Below, in pieces: positions 40,518-49,948 of a stretch of 64,000 nucleotides of DNA. The notes beneath the pieces were generated by a model. The model was not told the DNA's origin, searched no databases, and was given only the letters and a program-made list of their open reading frames with translations. Position numbers and translations under genes: made by a program. The stretch's first letter is position 1. The number at the start of each line of letters is the position of its first letter. The DNA comes from Actinospineispora spinosispora DSM 44797. GTDB lineage: Bacteria > Actinomycetota > Actinomycetes > Mycobacteriales > Pseudonocardiaceae. The DNA lies in the NCBI RefSeq assembly GCF_000429025.1, contig NZ_KE386836.1:1-64000 (forward strand), in the 5' to 3' direction.

Positions 40518-41750
40518 ATGAATACAGCAGACCTGGTCGCCGCCGTCGCGCATGATCTGGAGCGTCAGCTGGAGCAGCTGACCGCGGACACCTGCATGCT
40601 CCTGATCGACAAGATCCCGCAGCTGGACGTGCCCGAGGAGGACGTCAGGGAGCTGCTGGTGGCCAGCGTCGGCGCGAACATGGCCACGGCGGTGCACATC
40701 CTGGCGCACCACATCCCGGTCAACCAGATCGAGGTGCCGGCCGCGGCGGCCTACTACGCGCGACGGTTGGCGCAGCGCAACATCCCGATGGAGAGCCTGC
40801 TGCGCGCCTACCGTCTCGGCGAGGCCCGGTTCCACCAGTGGTGGATGCGGCTGTTGGACGAGCAGCGGCCCGACTCGCAGCTGATGATCACCGCGTTGCG
40901 TCACACGATGGGTGTGACCAGCGCGTACATCGACCGGGTCTCGGAGAACCTGAGCGAGATCTACAGCGAGGAACGCGAGGCGTGGGCGCACCGGGCGGGT
41001 GCGTCGCGTGCGGTGCAGGTGCGCACGGTGTTGGAGGACGAGAGTCTGGACACCTCGGCGGCCGAGGCGTTGACCGGCTACCGCATGGCCGGTCAGCACC
41101 TGGCGCTCGTGGTGTGGACACCGGCCCGGGACACCGTCCGCCGCGTCGAGCCGGTGGTGCAGGCGATCGTGGAGCTGACCGGCTACCAGCCGCTCGCGGT
41201 TCTCCCCGACGATCACACGCTGTGGGCGTGGGTGTCGGGCGCCGGTATCGGCGGTGTCGACCCGGTGGAGCTGGAGAAGAGGTCGGAGGGTGCGCGCATC
41301 GCGTTGGGCAGCCCGGCGGACGGGCTTGCCGGGTTCCGCGCGTCCCATCGGCAGGCGTTGAACGCTCGACGGGTGGCCGAGATCCACGGTGACGAGGCCG
41401 GTTCGGTGACGTCCTTCGCCGACGTCGCGGTGTCGGCGTTCCTCGCCGCCGATCTGACCGATGCCCGGCGGTGGGTCAGCGACGTGCTGGGTGGGCTGGC
41501 CGCTGATGACGAGGGCGCCGCTGAGCTGCGGCGGACCGTACTGGCCTATCTGCGGGCCGGGTCGAGCCTGATCGACGCGGCGGCCGAGCTGCATCTGCAC
41601 AAGAACACCGTGCGGTATCGGCTGCGCAAGGCCGAGGACATTCGCGGGGGGCGTGCGGTCACCGAGCGGCGGTTGGACTTGGAGGTCGCGCTGTTGGCCT
41701 GTGAGCACCTGGGGCGGGCCGTGCTGGCCAATCCTCGGCCTCGGCTTTGA
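40518..41750 (+). CDS. PucR family transcriptional regulator
   Basis: 410 residues. An N-terminal helical sensor region (about 1-165), a GGDEF-like middle domain (about 170-290) and a C-terminal PucR HTH (about 340-400, SLIDAAAELHLHKNTVRYRL) are in the usual order. Such regulators activate catabolic or stress genes in response to unknown ligands. Its start at 40518 is the first Met after the structured element; no obvious target is adjacent apart from the convergent FAD enzyme. Confidence 0.87.
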   Translation: MNTADLVAAVAHDLERQLEQLTADTCMLLIDKIPQLDVPEEDVRELLVASVGANMATAVHILAHHIPVNQIEVPAAAAYYARRLAQRNIPMESLLRAYRLGEARFHQWWMRLLDEQRPDSQLMITALRHTMGVTSAYIDRVSENLSEIYSEEREAWAHRAGASRAVQVRTVLEDESLDTSAAEALTGYRMAGQHLALVVWTPARDTVRRVEPVVQAIVELTGYQPLAVLPDDHTLWAWVSGAGIGGVDPVELEKRSEGARIALGSPADGLAGFRASHRQALNARRVAEIHGDEAGSVTSFADVAVSAFLAADLTDARRWVSDVLGGLAADDEGAAELRRTVLAYLRAGSSLIDAAAELHLHKNTVRYRLRKAEDIRGGRAVTERRLDLEVALLACEHLGRAVLANPRPRL

Positions 41751-41813
41751 GACTCAGCCCTGTGCCCGGCTTTGCCCGTGCCCGGCTCCAAGGCATCTCG
41801 GCTTCGCCGTCGA

Positions 41814-41957
41814 CTCGTGAGTGGCAAGGGCGCCTATAGGCGCCCGGAGCACTCACGACGGTAAAGCTGTCGTGAGTGCTCCGAGCGCCTACGCTTCGCG
41901 CCGCTCCGCGGTAGACGCCCTTGCCACTCACGAGGGGTAGACGTCCTTGCCACTCAC
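41814..41957. terminator. Composite palindrome A3 with partial duplicate arm
   Basis: Outer arms 41814-41832 and 41916-41934 pair perfectly over 19 bp (CTCGTGAGTGGCAAGGGCG). Inner arms 41838-41859 and 41869-41890 pair with one mismatch. The side hairpin module lies near 41890-41913. A second, partial copy of the right arm follows at once (41935-41957) and runs into the stop of the FAD oxidoreductase gene. It lies between convergent genes. Confidence 0.75.
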
Positions 41958-43375
41958 AGGGAGGACAGGGCTGCTTGTGCTGCGTTGTAGCCGCACATTC
42001 CGTGGACTCCGGCTCCGGGGGGCGCGGACTGGGAGCAGAGGTAGACGCCCTTGATGCCGGTCGAGTACGGGTTCAGGGACAGGCGCGGGCGGGCCACCAG
42101 CTGCAGGGGGTTGTTCAGGCCGCCGACTATGTCGCCCCCGATGTAGTTGGCGTTGTAGGACTCGAACGACGAGGGTGACGTCGACACCGACGCGACGATC
42201 GTGTCCCGGAACCCGGGCGCGAAACGCTCGATCTGCCGGGTCACCAGCTCGGTCGCCTCCGACTCGGAGCCCGACCACCCGTGCGGGACGTGCGCGTAGG
42301 CGTACAACGGGTGCACATCGCCTGCCGAGCGCGCGGGGTCGGCCAGGTACTGCTGCCCGACCAGCACGAACGGCGACGACGGCAGCACACCGCGCGCGCA
42401 CTCGGCCTCCGCCGAGGCGATCTGCGCCAACGTACCGCCCAGGTGCACGGTCCCTGCGTGCCTGCTCGGCTCGTAGGACCACGGCACCCCGCCGCGCACC
42501 GCGTAGTCGACCTTGAACGCGGCCGGGCCCTGCTTGTACCGCAGGTAGCCGCGGCGCACCCGCGCCGGAAGCCGGTCGCCGCACACGGACGCGGCGACGC
42601 GCGGCGCGAGATCCAGCATCACGATGTCGGCGGGCGGGAGCGAGGCCAGCGACGTCACCTCGACGCCGGTCGTGATGGTCCCGCCGAGACTGCGCAGCAA
42701 CGACGCGAGCGCGGAGGTGATCGCCTGGCTGCCGCCCTCCGCGACCGGCCAGCCGAAGCTGTGGCCCATCGCGATGATGCCCATGCCGAGTGACGCGGTC
42801 AGCGGCCGGTTGAACGGGTAGAAGGCGTGCGCGACGTTGCCGGCGAACAACCCGCGTGCCTCGGGGCTGCGGAACAGGCGGCCGCTCAGCGTCGCCGGCG
42901 GTAGGCCGGGCGCGCCGAACCGGGCCAGCCGCAGCGGATGCTTCGGCACCTGCAGCACCGGCGCCATGATCGAGGGCAGCAGCTCGTCGAAGCCCGCCAC
43001 GGTCGGACCGAACAGCCGTTTCCATCGCGCACCGTCCGGCGCGGGCAGCTCCTCGGCGGTCCGGGAGATCGAGCGGTGCAGCGACGCGCCGGTGCCGCCG
43101 TCCTGCGGATGGGTGCAGTCGATCTCCGGCCAGCGCCAGCGCAGGCCGTGGCTCTCCAGGTCGAGGCTGTTGAAGAACGGTGACGCGGCACCGGCGGGGT
43201 GGATGCCGGAACATTCGTCGTGCAGCACCCCGGGCACGGTCAGCTCGCCGCTGCGGGTACCACCGCCGATGCGGTCCCTCGCCTCCAGGACGGTCACCGA
43301 GACACCCTCGCGGGCCAGTGCGACAGCGGCGGACAGCCCGTTCGGGCCGGAGCCGACCACGATGGCGTTGGTCAT
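41954..43375 (-). CDS. FAD/NAD(P)-dependent oxidoreductase, phytoene desaturase-like
   Basis: About 473 residues. The N-terminal dinucleotide-binding motif is AIVVGSGPNGLSAAVALA, extended by the GG-doublet region EARDRIGGG. The overall pattern is that of CrtI-like/NAD(P)-FAD oxidoreductases of unknown substrate. Start at 43375 is preferred because AGGATGGGGG precedes it; an ATG at 43384 is possible. It lies 33 bp downstream of a DUF3556 gene on the same strand, so it could be the last gene of that unit. No carotenoid genes are nearby. Confidence 0.83.
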   Translation of the reverse strand: MTNAIVVGSGPNGLSAAVALAREGVSVTVLEARDRIGGGTRSGELTVPGVLHDECSGIHPAGAASPFFNSLDLESHGLRWRWPEIDCTHPQDGGTGASLHRSISRTAEELPAPDGARWKRLFGPTVAGFDELLPSIMAPVLQVPKHPLRLARFGAPGLPPATLSGRLFRSPEARGLFAGNVAHAFYPFNRPLTASLGMGIIAMGHSFGWPVAEGGSQAITSALASLLRSLGGTITTGVEVTSLASLPPADIVMLDLAPRVAASVCGDRLPARVRRGYLRYKQGPAAFKVDYAVRGGVPWSYEPSRHAGTVHLGGTLAQIASAEAECARGVLPSSPFVLVGQQYLADPARSAGDVHPLYAYAHVPHGWSGSESEATELVTRQIERFAPGFRDTIVASVSTSPSSFESYNANYIGGDIVGGLNNPLQLVARPRLSLNPYSTGIKGVYLCSQSAPPGAGVHGMCGYNAAQAALSSL

Positions 43376-43408
43376 GGCCCCCATCCTGGACCAGTACTGA
43401 TCAGACAG

Positions 43409-45130
43409 CTACGTCCGGGACGTGATCATGACCGGGACGTTGTCGATCTCCCACGGTTGACGGCGTGCCATGTCCTCCAGCAGTACCCGGCCGCACTCGA
43501 AGACCCCGGTCGCGGCGTCGACGAGCTGGTAGGACTGGGCCTGCGAACCGAGCGGCACCGATTCGAGCACGACGATGCGCACCTCGCCGGGTTCGAAGTG
43601 GCAGCGTTCCTGTAACGCGGCGAGAAGCTGCGCGCCGTGCAGGTGGCCCTCGCCGAAGTCCCAGCCGAGCACGGCGCCCGCGACCAGCTCACCCTCCATC
43701 ACGAACGCGCTCTCGTGCTGTGCGCCGGCGGCCCGGGGCAGCAGTCCGAACAGCGCGCGTCCGTGCAGCTGCAGCGCCCGGAAGGTCTGCACCTTGTGCG
43801 TGAACAGCTCCGCGATCTGCTCGCCGTACAGCTTCGTCAGCTGATGTTTGGCGAACGCGGAGGACTTGACGACGTGTTGCTCGATCTTGGGCAGGGCGGT
43901 CGGGTTCAGCGCCCACATCGACGTCGCCCAGTTGCCCGCGTAGTAGCGCATCGAGACCAGGAACGAGACCTGGTCCGGACGCAGGTTGCCCCACGTGACG
44001 ACGCAGACGACCGGCACGGCGAACAGCGCGGGCAGCAACGGATGGGCGGCCGTCGCCAGGGTGAGGGAGGGACGGCCGTGGAACAGGAACAGCAGCGCGA
44101 CGATGATCCAGGCGTTCCATTCCAGTGGGGCCGCGATCGGGACGCTGAGGATGACGGCTGCGTGGAATAGCACCAAAGTCGTCATCGCGAGCAGGATGAG
44201 TGTGCCGTTATCGGCGACCAATAATGTCAAGGGCGCCAGGTACTCGACGATTACCACCAAAACGGAAAGTACAGTGACCAAAATCGAGGGACGCATGTCG
44301 TCCGGCAACGCACGGAACAACCACTTGCGAATCCACTTGAACGTCAGTGGTGTGTGGCTGAGCGATACCGCCAACGAATACGGGAAGAGCCGGCTGAGCT
44401 TCGAGGTCGCGGCGGCCCACCACATGAGCACCAGCAGGATTTTCGCGGTGACGACCAGATCGGTGAACGGCAGGAAGAAAGTCAGCACGAGCACCCAGTA
44501 GTGCTCGGCGCGCGCGGCCAGGAAGATCGTCTTGTCGCGTAGCCCGATCAGCGGGACGAGTACCGCGAGCGGGACGGCCAGCACCGGGTCGAGCATCCTC
44601 ACCGGGCCGGCGAGATCGGTGCCCTGATACTCGGCCGGAGCCAGCAGCAGCCAGCCCGCTGACAGAACAAGTGCCAGGTAGAGCAGTACATCCAGGACGG
44701 TGCGCCGGGTGCCCCCGGTGCCGGGAACCCGGTCCGGCCACGGGGGCAGACGGATGGTCCCGGGGCGCGCCCAGTTCAGGCAGCCACCGAACGGCGGGAG
44801 GAAGTGCATGGTCAACGGGCCGAATCCGCAGCCGAGGCCGAGCACCTCGAACAGCAGTCCCCAGGCCACCATCTTCTGGAACACGACCGGCTCCGTCCAC
44901 CAGTCCCGAATGTCGGCCAGAGTGCCGATCCCCGGTGTCGAGCGGAGAATGAGCAGCCCGATCCCGATGAAAGCCAACAGCTTGATCAAGTAGATGACGT
45001 ACGCGACCCCGGGCATCGCGGAGCCGTAGTTGCCCCAGTCCTGACAGGTGGGACGTAATCGTTCCGCCCGTCGGCCCCAGTGCCAGAAGTGCATGTTGAA
45101 CGGAGGGCGTCGAGGGGTGAGGAAGCCCAC
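43409..45130 (-). CDS. DUF3556 transmembrane protein, copy 3
   Basis: 573 residues, the usual length for this family of unknown function. About nine to ten predicted helices fill residues 45-390, followed by a soluble C-terminal domain (about 440-573). Family landmarks: FGPLTMHFLPPFGG, GLRDKTIFLAARAEHYW, SMRYYAGNWATSMWAL, YGEQIAELFTHKVQTFRAL and GWDFGEGHLHGAQLLAAL. GTG start aligns with MGF of the other copies. A 17-bp operator lies 51 bp upstream. Last intact copy of the array and next to an FAD oxidoreductase gene. Confidence 0.85.
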   Translation of the reverse strand: MGFLTPRRPPFNMHFWHWGRRAERLRPTCQDWGNYGSAMPGVAYVIYLIKLLAFIGIGLLILRSTPGIGTLADIRDWWTEPVVFQKMVAWGLLFEVLGLGCGFGPLTMHFLPPFGGCLNWARPGTIRLPPWPDRVPGTGGTRRTVLDVLLYLALVLSAGWLLLAPAEYQGTDLAGPVRMLDPVLAVPLAVLVPLIGLRDKTIFLAARAEHYWVLVLTFFLPFTDLVVTAKILLVLMWWAAATSKLSRLFPYSLAVSLSHTPLTFKWIRKWLFRALPDDMRPSILVTVLSVLVVIVEYLAPLTLLVADNGTLILLAMTTLVLFHAAVILSVPIAAPLEWNAWIIVALLFLFHGRPSLTLATAAHPLLPALFAVPVVCVVTWGNLRPDQVSFLVSMRYYAGNWATSMWALNPTALPKIEQHVVKSSAFAKHQLTKLYGEQIAELFTHKVQTFRALQLHGRALFGLLPRAAGAQHESAFVMEGELVAGAVLGWDFGEGHLHGAQLLAALQERCHFEPGEVRIVVLESVPLGSQAQSYQLVDAATGVFECGRVLLEDMARRQPWEIDNVPVMITSRT

Positions 45131-45180
45131 GTGTCTTCACCCTTATCGCGATAGACGTAATACGTATGCGGCAAAGGTTA

Positions 45181-45197
45181 TTGTGCCTCACGTATAA
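45181..45197 (-). promoter_or_regulatory. Operator O3 of the DUF3556 array
   Basis: TTGTGCCTCACGTATAA on the plus strand. Read on the coding strand it overlaps a -10-like CACAAT that has a TTGCGT -35 at 16-bp spacing. It matches the sites at 45857, 47821 and 49949, so binding would block the promoter of copy 3. Confidence 0.65.
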
Positions 45198-45217
45198 CGC
45201 GACGCAAAACGCGGGAG

Positions 45218-45826
45218 CTACCAGATTCGGGTTCGGGGTGGATGCCGCTCGGTGCCGGGGGCCGATGGCTGCGGGAAGACCGAAAGCGCCTCCTCGACCG
45301 TGGCCTCGGGTGCGACGGGGAGTGCGAGTGGCTCGTCCGGTGCCGGCCGCCTCGGGAGGACGGCCGCCACCGAGGCCGGCGCCTGCGGGCTGGCCTGGCT
45401 CAGTACGACGGCGGGCATGTCGTCGATGTCCCACGGCTGGCGGTCCATCATGTCGGCGACCGAGATGCACCCGGTCTCGTCGACACCGCCGGCGGCGTCG
45501 ACGAGGCGGTAGTGCTGACGGTCCGAGCCCAGCGAGTGCGACTTGAGCAGCCCGGCGAAGAGCAGTACGTCGAACCAGTTCCAGAAGCTGCCCCGGGTGA
45601 ACGGGACCTTGCCGAGCCACGGCGGCGGCCGGACCGTACCGGGACGCAGCCAGTGCAGGATGCGCCGATCGGCGGGATGAACCGCATGGTCAGCGGGCCG
45701 AAGCCGAGGCTGACGGCCTCGAACAACAGGCTCCAGATCAGGATCTTCTGCAGCACGACCGGCTCGGCCCATCAGCTCTCGATCTCGGAGAGCGTTCCGA
45801 TCCTGGTGAAGCGGGAACGAGGGGTC
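45218..45826 (-). pseudogene. Decayed DUF3556 gene
   Basis: Remains of a fourth family member between copies 2 and 3. The first 60 or so codons are missing. Recognisable sequence begins with IGTLSEIES and at once meets TGA (45774-45772) in place of the first Trp of the conserved WW pair. LQKILIWSLLFEAVSLGFGPLTM follows in the same frame. A frameshift near 45660-45675 moves to LHWLRPGTVRPPPW. About 380 codons are then deleted, joining FDVLLFAGLL to LGSDRQHYRLVDAAGG and the C-terminal MDRQPWDIDDMPAVVL. The operator upstream (45857) is still intact. Confidence 0.85.
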
Positions 45827-45856
45827 CCCTAGGCGCCGAGCCCGTGAGCCGAGTTA

Positions 45857-45873
45857 TTGTGTCGCACATATAA
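45857..45873 (-). promoter_or_regulatory. Operator Op of the decayed DUF3556 gene
   Basis: TTGTGTCGCACATATAA on the plus strand, 31 bp upstream of the pseudogene remnant. On the coding strand TTGAGT and CACAAT form a -35/-10 pair with 18-bp spacing, and the operator covers the spacer and -10. Confidence 0.65.
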
Positions 45874-45924
45874 CGATTGACTCAATCGCCTCACTTGCCC
45901 GCGAGTACTACCGAATACCCTGCG

Positions 45925-47760
45925 TCAGCCCAGCTCGGAGGGCGATGGGTCCGTGCGCAAACCTTCCGTGCTGATCTTCGGCTCGGGTACCCGGACGTCG
46001 GTCTGGAGGGCCGGGAACTCGTCCTCCGGCAGCGGCATCGGGGTCGAGTGCAGCACGCAGGCCGGCAGGTTGTCGATCTCCCACGGCTGCCGGTTGACCA
46101 TGTCGCTCATCAGGACGTACCCGGTCTCGAACACCCCGTTGGCGCCGTCCACGAGCCGGTAGTGCTGGCGGTCCGAGCCGAGCACGGCGGACTCGAGGAA
46201 GACCACCCGCAGCTCACCGGGCTCGAAGTCGCAGCGTTCCTGGAGCGCCGCGACCAGCTGCTCGCCGTGCAGGTGACCCTCGCCGAAGTTCCAGCCGAGC
46301 AGCGTGCCGCACACCAGCTCGCCCTCGATGACCACGGCGCTCTCGTGCTCCTGGCCGGCGGCTCTCGGTAGGAGACCGAACAGCGCGCGACCGTGGTGGT
46401 GCAGTGAGCGGAAGGTCAGCACGGTGTGCGCGAACAGTTCGGCGATCTGCTCGCCGTACATCTTCTTGAGCTGGTCCTTGGGGAACCCGGAGTACTTGAC
46501 GACGTTCTTGTCGATCTTGGCGAGCGCCGACGGCTTGAGTGCCCACATCGAGGTGGGCCAGTTGCCCGCGTAGTAGCGCATCGAGACCAGGTAGGAGATC
46601 TGGTCCGGACGTAGGTTTCCCCAGGTGATGAGCACGACGACCGGCAGCGCGAGCAGCGCGGGGAACAGCGGGTGGGTCGTGCTGCCGAGGTCGACCGTGG
46701 GATACCCGCCGAACAGGTACATCACCGAGAAGATCATGGTCAGGTTCCACTCGTGCGGAACGGCGACCGGCATGGCCATGAGCGTGCCGATGTGGAACAG
46801 CGCCATGCAGAACACGGCGAGCAGGATCGCCGTCCGGTTGGTGGCGACCAGGAGGGCCAGCGGCACGACGTACTCGATGAGTGTCACGAACCAGGCCAGC
46901 GCGGTGACGGACCTGGACGGCAGCATGTTGTCCGGCGGCGCCCGGAACAGTCTGCGGCGGAACCACGGGTGGGTCAGCGGGTTGTGGGTGAGGATGACCG
47001 ACAGGGTGAACGGCCAGATCCTGCCCAGCTTGGACGTCGCCGCGCCCCACCACATGAGCACCAGCAGGATCTTCGCCGCGACGACCATGTCCAGGAACGG
47101 CAGGAAGAACGCCAGCACCAGCACCCAGTAGTGCTCGGGGCGGGAGGCGAGGAACACGGTCTTGTCGCGCAGACCGATCAGCGGCAGCAGGACCGCGAGC
47201 GGGAGCAGCCGCAGCGGATCGAGCGTGGTGACCGGGCCGAGCACGCCGGCGTCGGCGTGGGTGGCAGGCGAGGCCAGTAGCCAGATCGCCGAGGCGAGCA
47301 GTCCGAGGTAGAGCAGTACGTCGACCAGGCCGCGGCGGGTTCCGCCGGTGAGAGGCACGCGACCGGGCCACGGCGGCATGCGGATCGTCCCGGGTCGGAG
47401 CCAGTACAGCAGGCCACCGAGCGGCGGAAGGAACCGCATGGTCAGCGGGCCGAACCCACCGCCGAAGCCGGTGACCTCGACCAGCATCGCCCAGATGATC
47501 GCCTTCTGGAACACGACCGGCTCGGTCCACCAGGCGCCGATCTGTTCGAGCGTGCCGAGGCCGGGGGTCGCCGCGATGATGAAGGCGCCCGCGACCAGGA
47601 ACGCGGCGAACTTGACCACGTAGATGATGTAGATGATGCCGGGGAGCGCGGGACCGTAGTTGCTCCAGTGCTGCGCCATCGGTCGCAGCCGTTCCGATCG
47701 CCGCCCCCAGTACCAGAAGTGCAGGTTGAAGGGGGGCATCTTGGGGGCGAGAAAGCCCAA
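45925..47760 (-). CDS. DUF3556 transmembrane protein, copy 2
   Basis: About 611 residues. Same helix pattern and landmarks as the other copies (FGPLTMRFLPPLGG, GLRDKTVFLASRPEHYW, SMRYYAGNWPTSMWAL, GWNFGEGHLHGEQL, NRQPWEIDNLPA), with a longer acidic/Pro-rich C-terminal tail of about 40 residues. The TTG at 47760 aligns with MGF of the other copies and has a strong GGAGGAAGAGG upstream; a GTG at 47778 would place the start inside that ribosome binding site. Operator 61 bp upstream. Confidence 0.85.
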   Translation of the reverse strand: MGFLAPKMPPFNLHFWYWGRRSERLRPMAQHWSNYGPALPGIIYIIYVVKFAAFLVAGAFIIAATPGLGTLEQIGAWWTEPVVFQKAIIWAMLVEVTGFGGGFGPLTMRFLPPLGGLLYWLRPGTIRMPPWPGRVPLTGGTRRGLVDVLLYLGLLASAIWLLASPATHADAGVLGPVTTLDPLRLLPLAVLLPLIGLRDKTVFLASRPEHYWVLVLAFFLPFLDMVVAAKILLVLMWWGAATSKLGRIWPFTLSVILTHNPLTHPWFRRRLFRAPPDNMLPSRSVTALAWFVTLIEYVVPLALLVATNRTAILLAVFCMALFHIGTLMAMPVAVPHEWNLTMIFSVMYLFGGYPTVDLGSTTHPLFPALLALPVVVLITWGNLRPDQISYLVSMRYYAGNWPTSMWALKPSALAKIDKNVVKYSGFPKDQLKKMYGEQIAELFAHTVLTFRSLHHHGRALFGLLPRAAGQEHESAVVIEGELVCGTLLGWNFGEGHLHGEQLVAALQERCDFEPGELRVVFLESAVLGSDRQHYRLVDGANGVFETGYVLMSDMVNRQPWEIDNLPACVLHSTPMPLPEDEFPALQTDVRVPEPKISTEGLRTDPSPSELG

Positions 47761-47820
47761 CGCGACCTCTTCCTCCACTCACAGGCGGCTGGGCCCCTGG
47801 ACCGAAACTCAGTGTCCTTA

Positions 47821-47837
47821 TTGTGCCCCAAATACAA
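47821..47837 (-). promoter_or_regulatory. Operator O2 of the DUF3556 array
   Basis: TTGTGCCCCAAATACAA on the plus strand, between copy 2 and the palindromic terminator of copy 1. CACAAT on the coding strand is the likely -10 and is covered by the site. Confidence 0.65.
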
Positions 47838-47877
47838 CTTGACTGCGCAACAAAATCGCTGTGTGGCGGTAGACATA

Positions 47878-47923
47878 CCCGTGAGTGGCGCGGCCGCCCA
47901 TGGGCGGCCGCGCCACTCACGGG
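47878..47923. terminator. 46-bp perfect palindrome, GTGAGTG family
   Basis: A perfect 23+23 palindrome, beginning CCCGTGAGTGGCGCGGCC and centred on CCCATGGG. It starts 9 bp after the stop of copy 1 and stops transcription before the promoter of copy 2, so each array gene is its own unit. Same length and ends as the element at 5672-5717 but with a different core. Confidence 0.8.
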
Positions 47924-47932
47924 TGCTTGCTC

Positions 47933-49795
47933 TTACGCGGTGCCGGCGTGCGGCGCGGACCAGCCGGGTTCGTACTGCTCGCCGCTGGCCTTGGGCGCCG
48001 GTAGGTCGGGGCCGTCCTCCTCGTCGGAGTACTCGTCCTGCGACCAGGTGTCGTCCCACTCGTCCGGGCCGGTCAGCACCTGGTAGACGACGTGCGCCGG
48101 CAGGTCCTCGATGTCCCACGGCTGGCGGTTCACCATGTCGTCGACCAGGACGTAGCCACGCTCGAACACACCGGTGGCCGCGTCGACCAGCCGGTACTCC
48201 TGCCGGTCCGAACCGATCGGCGCCGACTCCAGCACCACGACCCGGACCTCGCCGGGCTCGAAGTTGCAGCGTTCCTGCATGGCGCTGATCAGCTGCTCGT
48301 TGTGCAGGTGCCCGTCGCCGAAGTCCCAGCCGAGCACCGCACCGGCGACCAGCTCGCCCTCCATGACGAACGCGTCCTCGTGGTCGGGGCCCACCGCGCG
48401 CGGCAGCAACCCGAACATGCCGCGACCGTGGTGGTGCAACGCGCGGAACGTGTAGACCTTGTGCGCGAACAGCTCGGCGACCTGCTCGCCGTACAGCCTG
48501 GCCAGTTGGTCCTTGGCGAAGCCCGAGTACTTGACGATGTTGTCGTCGACCTTGGCGATCGCGGACCGTTCGAGCGCCCACATCGTCGTCGGCCAGTTGC
48601 CCGCGTAGTAGCGCATCGAGGGCAGGAACGAGACCTGGTCCGGCCGCAGGTTGCCCCAGGTGATCGTGATGACCACCGGGATGGCGATGAGCGCGGGCAG
48701 CAGCGGGTGGGCCGAGTTGCCCAGGTCCAGCGAGGAGTGGCCCCAGAACAGGTAGACCAGCGAGAAGATGATGAACACGTTCCACTCGAGCGGAACGCCG
48801 AACGGCACCGACACAGTGATGTTCAGGTGGAACAACACCATCACGACGATCGCGACGAGCGTCACCGTGCGGTTCGTCGATACCAGCATCACCAGCGGCG
48901 CACCGAACTCGATCATCGTGCCGAGCCACGCACCCGCGCCGGCGAGGCGCGACGGGCGCATGTCGTTGGGGAACGAGCGGAACAGGCGCCTGCGGATGGC
49001 CTTGGGGACCAGCGGGGCGTTGCTGATCATCGTGGCGACGGTGAACGGGAAGAACCGGTTCAGCTTGGACGTCGCCGCGCCCCACCAGATCAGGATCATC
49101 AGGATCTTGGCGCCGACGACCATGTCCACGAAGGGCAGCAGGAACAACAGCAGGGTGATCCAGTAGTGCTCGGCGCGCGCCGCCAGGAAGATCGTCTTGT
49201 CGCGCAGGCCGAGCAGCGGGATCAGCACCGCGAGCGGCACGATGCGCTGCGGATCGAGCATCATGACCGGGCCGGTCAGGTCGGTGTCGAGCCGCGTCGC
49301 CGGCGATAAGAGCAGCCACACTGCCGCGGCGAGGATTCCCAGGTAGAGCAGCGCGTCGAACGCGGTGCGGTTGGTGCCCCTGGTGAGCGGCACCTTGCCC
49401 GGCCAGGGCGGCAGCCGCACGGTGCCGGGGCGCAGGAAGTAGAGGAAACCGCCGAACGGCGGCAGGAACCGCATGGTCAGCGGGCCGAAACCGCAGCCGA
49501 GACCGAGGATCTCGAACAGCAGGCTCCAGATCACGGCCTTCTGGAACACCACCGGTGCGGTCCACCAGGTGCCGATCTCGGCGAGCGTGCCGATTCCCGG
49601 GGTGGCCTTGATGAACGCGAGCCCGCCGGCCACGTAGCCGACGATCTTGAGCAGGTGGACCAGGTAGACGGCGGACGGAACTCCGGCGCCGTGCTCGCCC
49701 CAGTGCTGGCACAGTGGCTTCAGTCGCTCGGAGCGGCGGCCCCAGTGCCAGAAGTGCAGATCGAAGGGGGGCAACTTGGGCCAGATGAACCCCAC
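47933..49795 (-). CDS. DUF3556 transmembrane protein, copy 1
   Basis: 620 residues, the longest copy. Helices over about residues 45-395 and a soluble C-terminal domain carrying GWDFGDGHLHNEQLISAM and NRQPWDIEDLPAHVV; the tail (about 575-620) is acidic and Pro-rich. GTG start with GGGGAGG upstream. Conserved Trp/His/Arg residues near the membrane faces (RAEHYW, RYYAGNW) look functional, but no known catalytic motif is present. Operator O1 lies 154 bp upstream, leaving a longer leader than in the other copies. Confidence 0.85.
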   Translation of the reverse strand: MGFIWPKLPPFDLHFWHWGRRSERLKPLCQHWGEHGAGVPSAVYLVHLLKIVGYVAGGLAFIKATPGIGTLAEIGTWWTAPVVFQKAVIWSLLFEILGLGCGFGPLTMRFLPPFGGFLYFLRPGTVRLPPWPGKVPLTRGTNRTAFDALLYLGILAAAVWLLLSPATRLDTDLTGPVMMLDPQRIVPLAVLIPLLGLRDKTIFLAARAEHYWITLLLFLLPFVDMVVGAKILMILIWWGAATSKLNRFFPFTVATMISNAPLVPKAIRRRLFRSFPNDMRPSRLAGAGAWLGTMIEFGAPLVMLVSTNRTVTLVAIVVMVLFHLNITVSVPFGVPLEWNVFIIFSLVYLFWGHSSLDLGNSAHPLLPALIAIPVVITITWGNLRPDQVSFLPSMRYYAGNWPTTMWALERSAIAKVDDNIVKYSGFAKDQLARLYGEQVAELFAHKVYTFRALHHHGRGMFGLLPRAVGPDHEDAFVMEGELVAGAVLGWDFGDGHLHNEQLISAMQERCNFEPGEVRVVVLESAPIGSDRQEYRLVDAATGVFERGYVLVDDMVNRQPWDIEDLPAHVVYQVLTGPDEWDDTWSQDEYSDEEDGPDLPAPKASGEQYEPGWSAPHAGTA

Positions 49796-49948
49796 ATCGC
49801 CTCCCCATACCTACTACTCGCCGCCGTTGGCGGGCATCGCACAGAACCCGGGACCCGGAAAGTGACGTGGTCCAAGGGCAGGATGGCTACTCTATTGGGC
49901 CGGTCGGCTCAGCGACGAGGGCAATAAGCCCCAAGTTGACTCCGCTGT

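Noticed and set aside
43376-43408. Terminator between DUF3556 copy 3 and the FAD oxidoreductase
   Set aside because: The 33-bp gap shows no stable hairpin, so co-transcription of the two genes remains likely.
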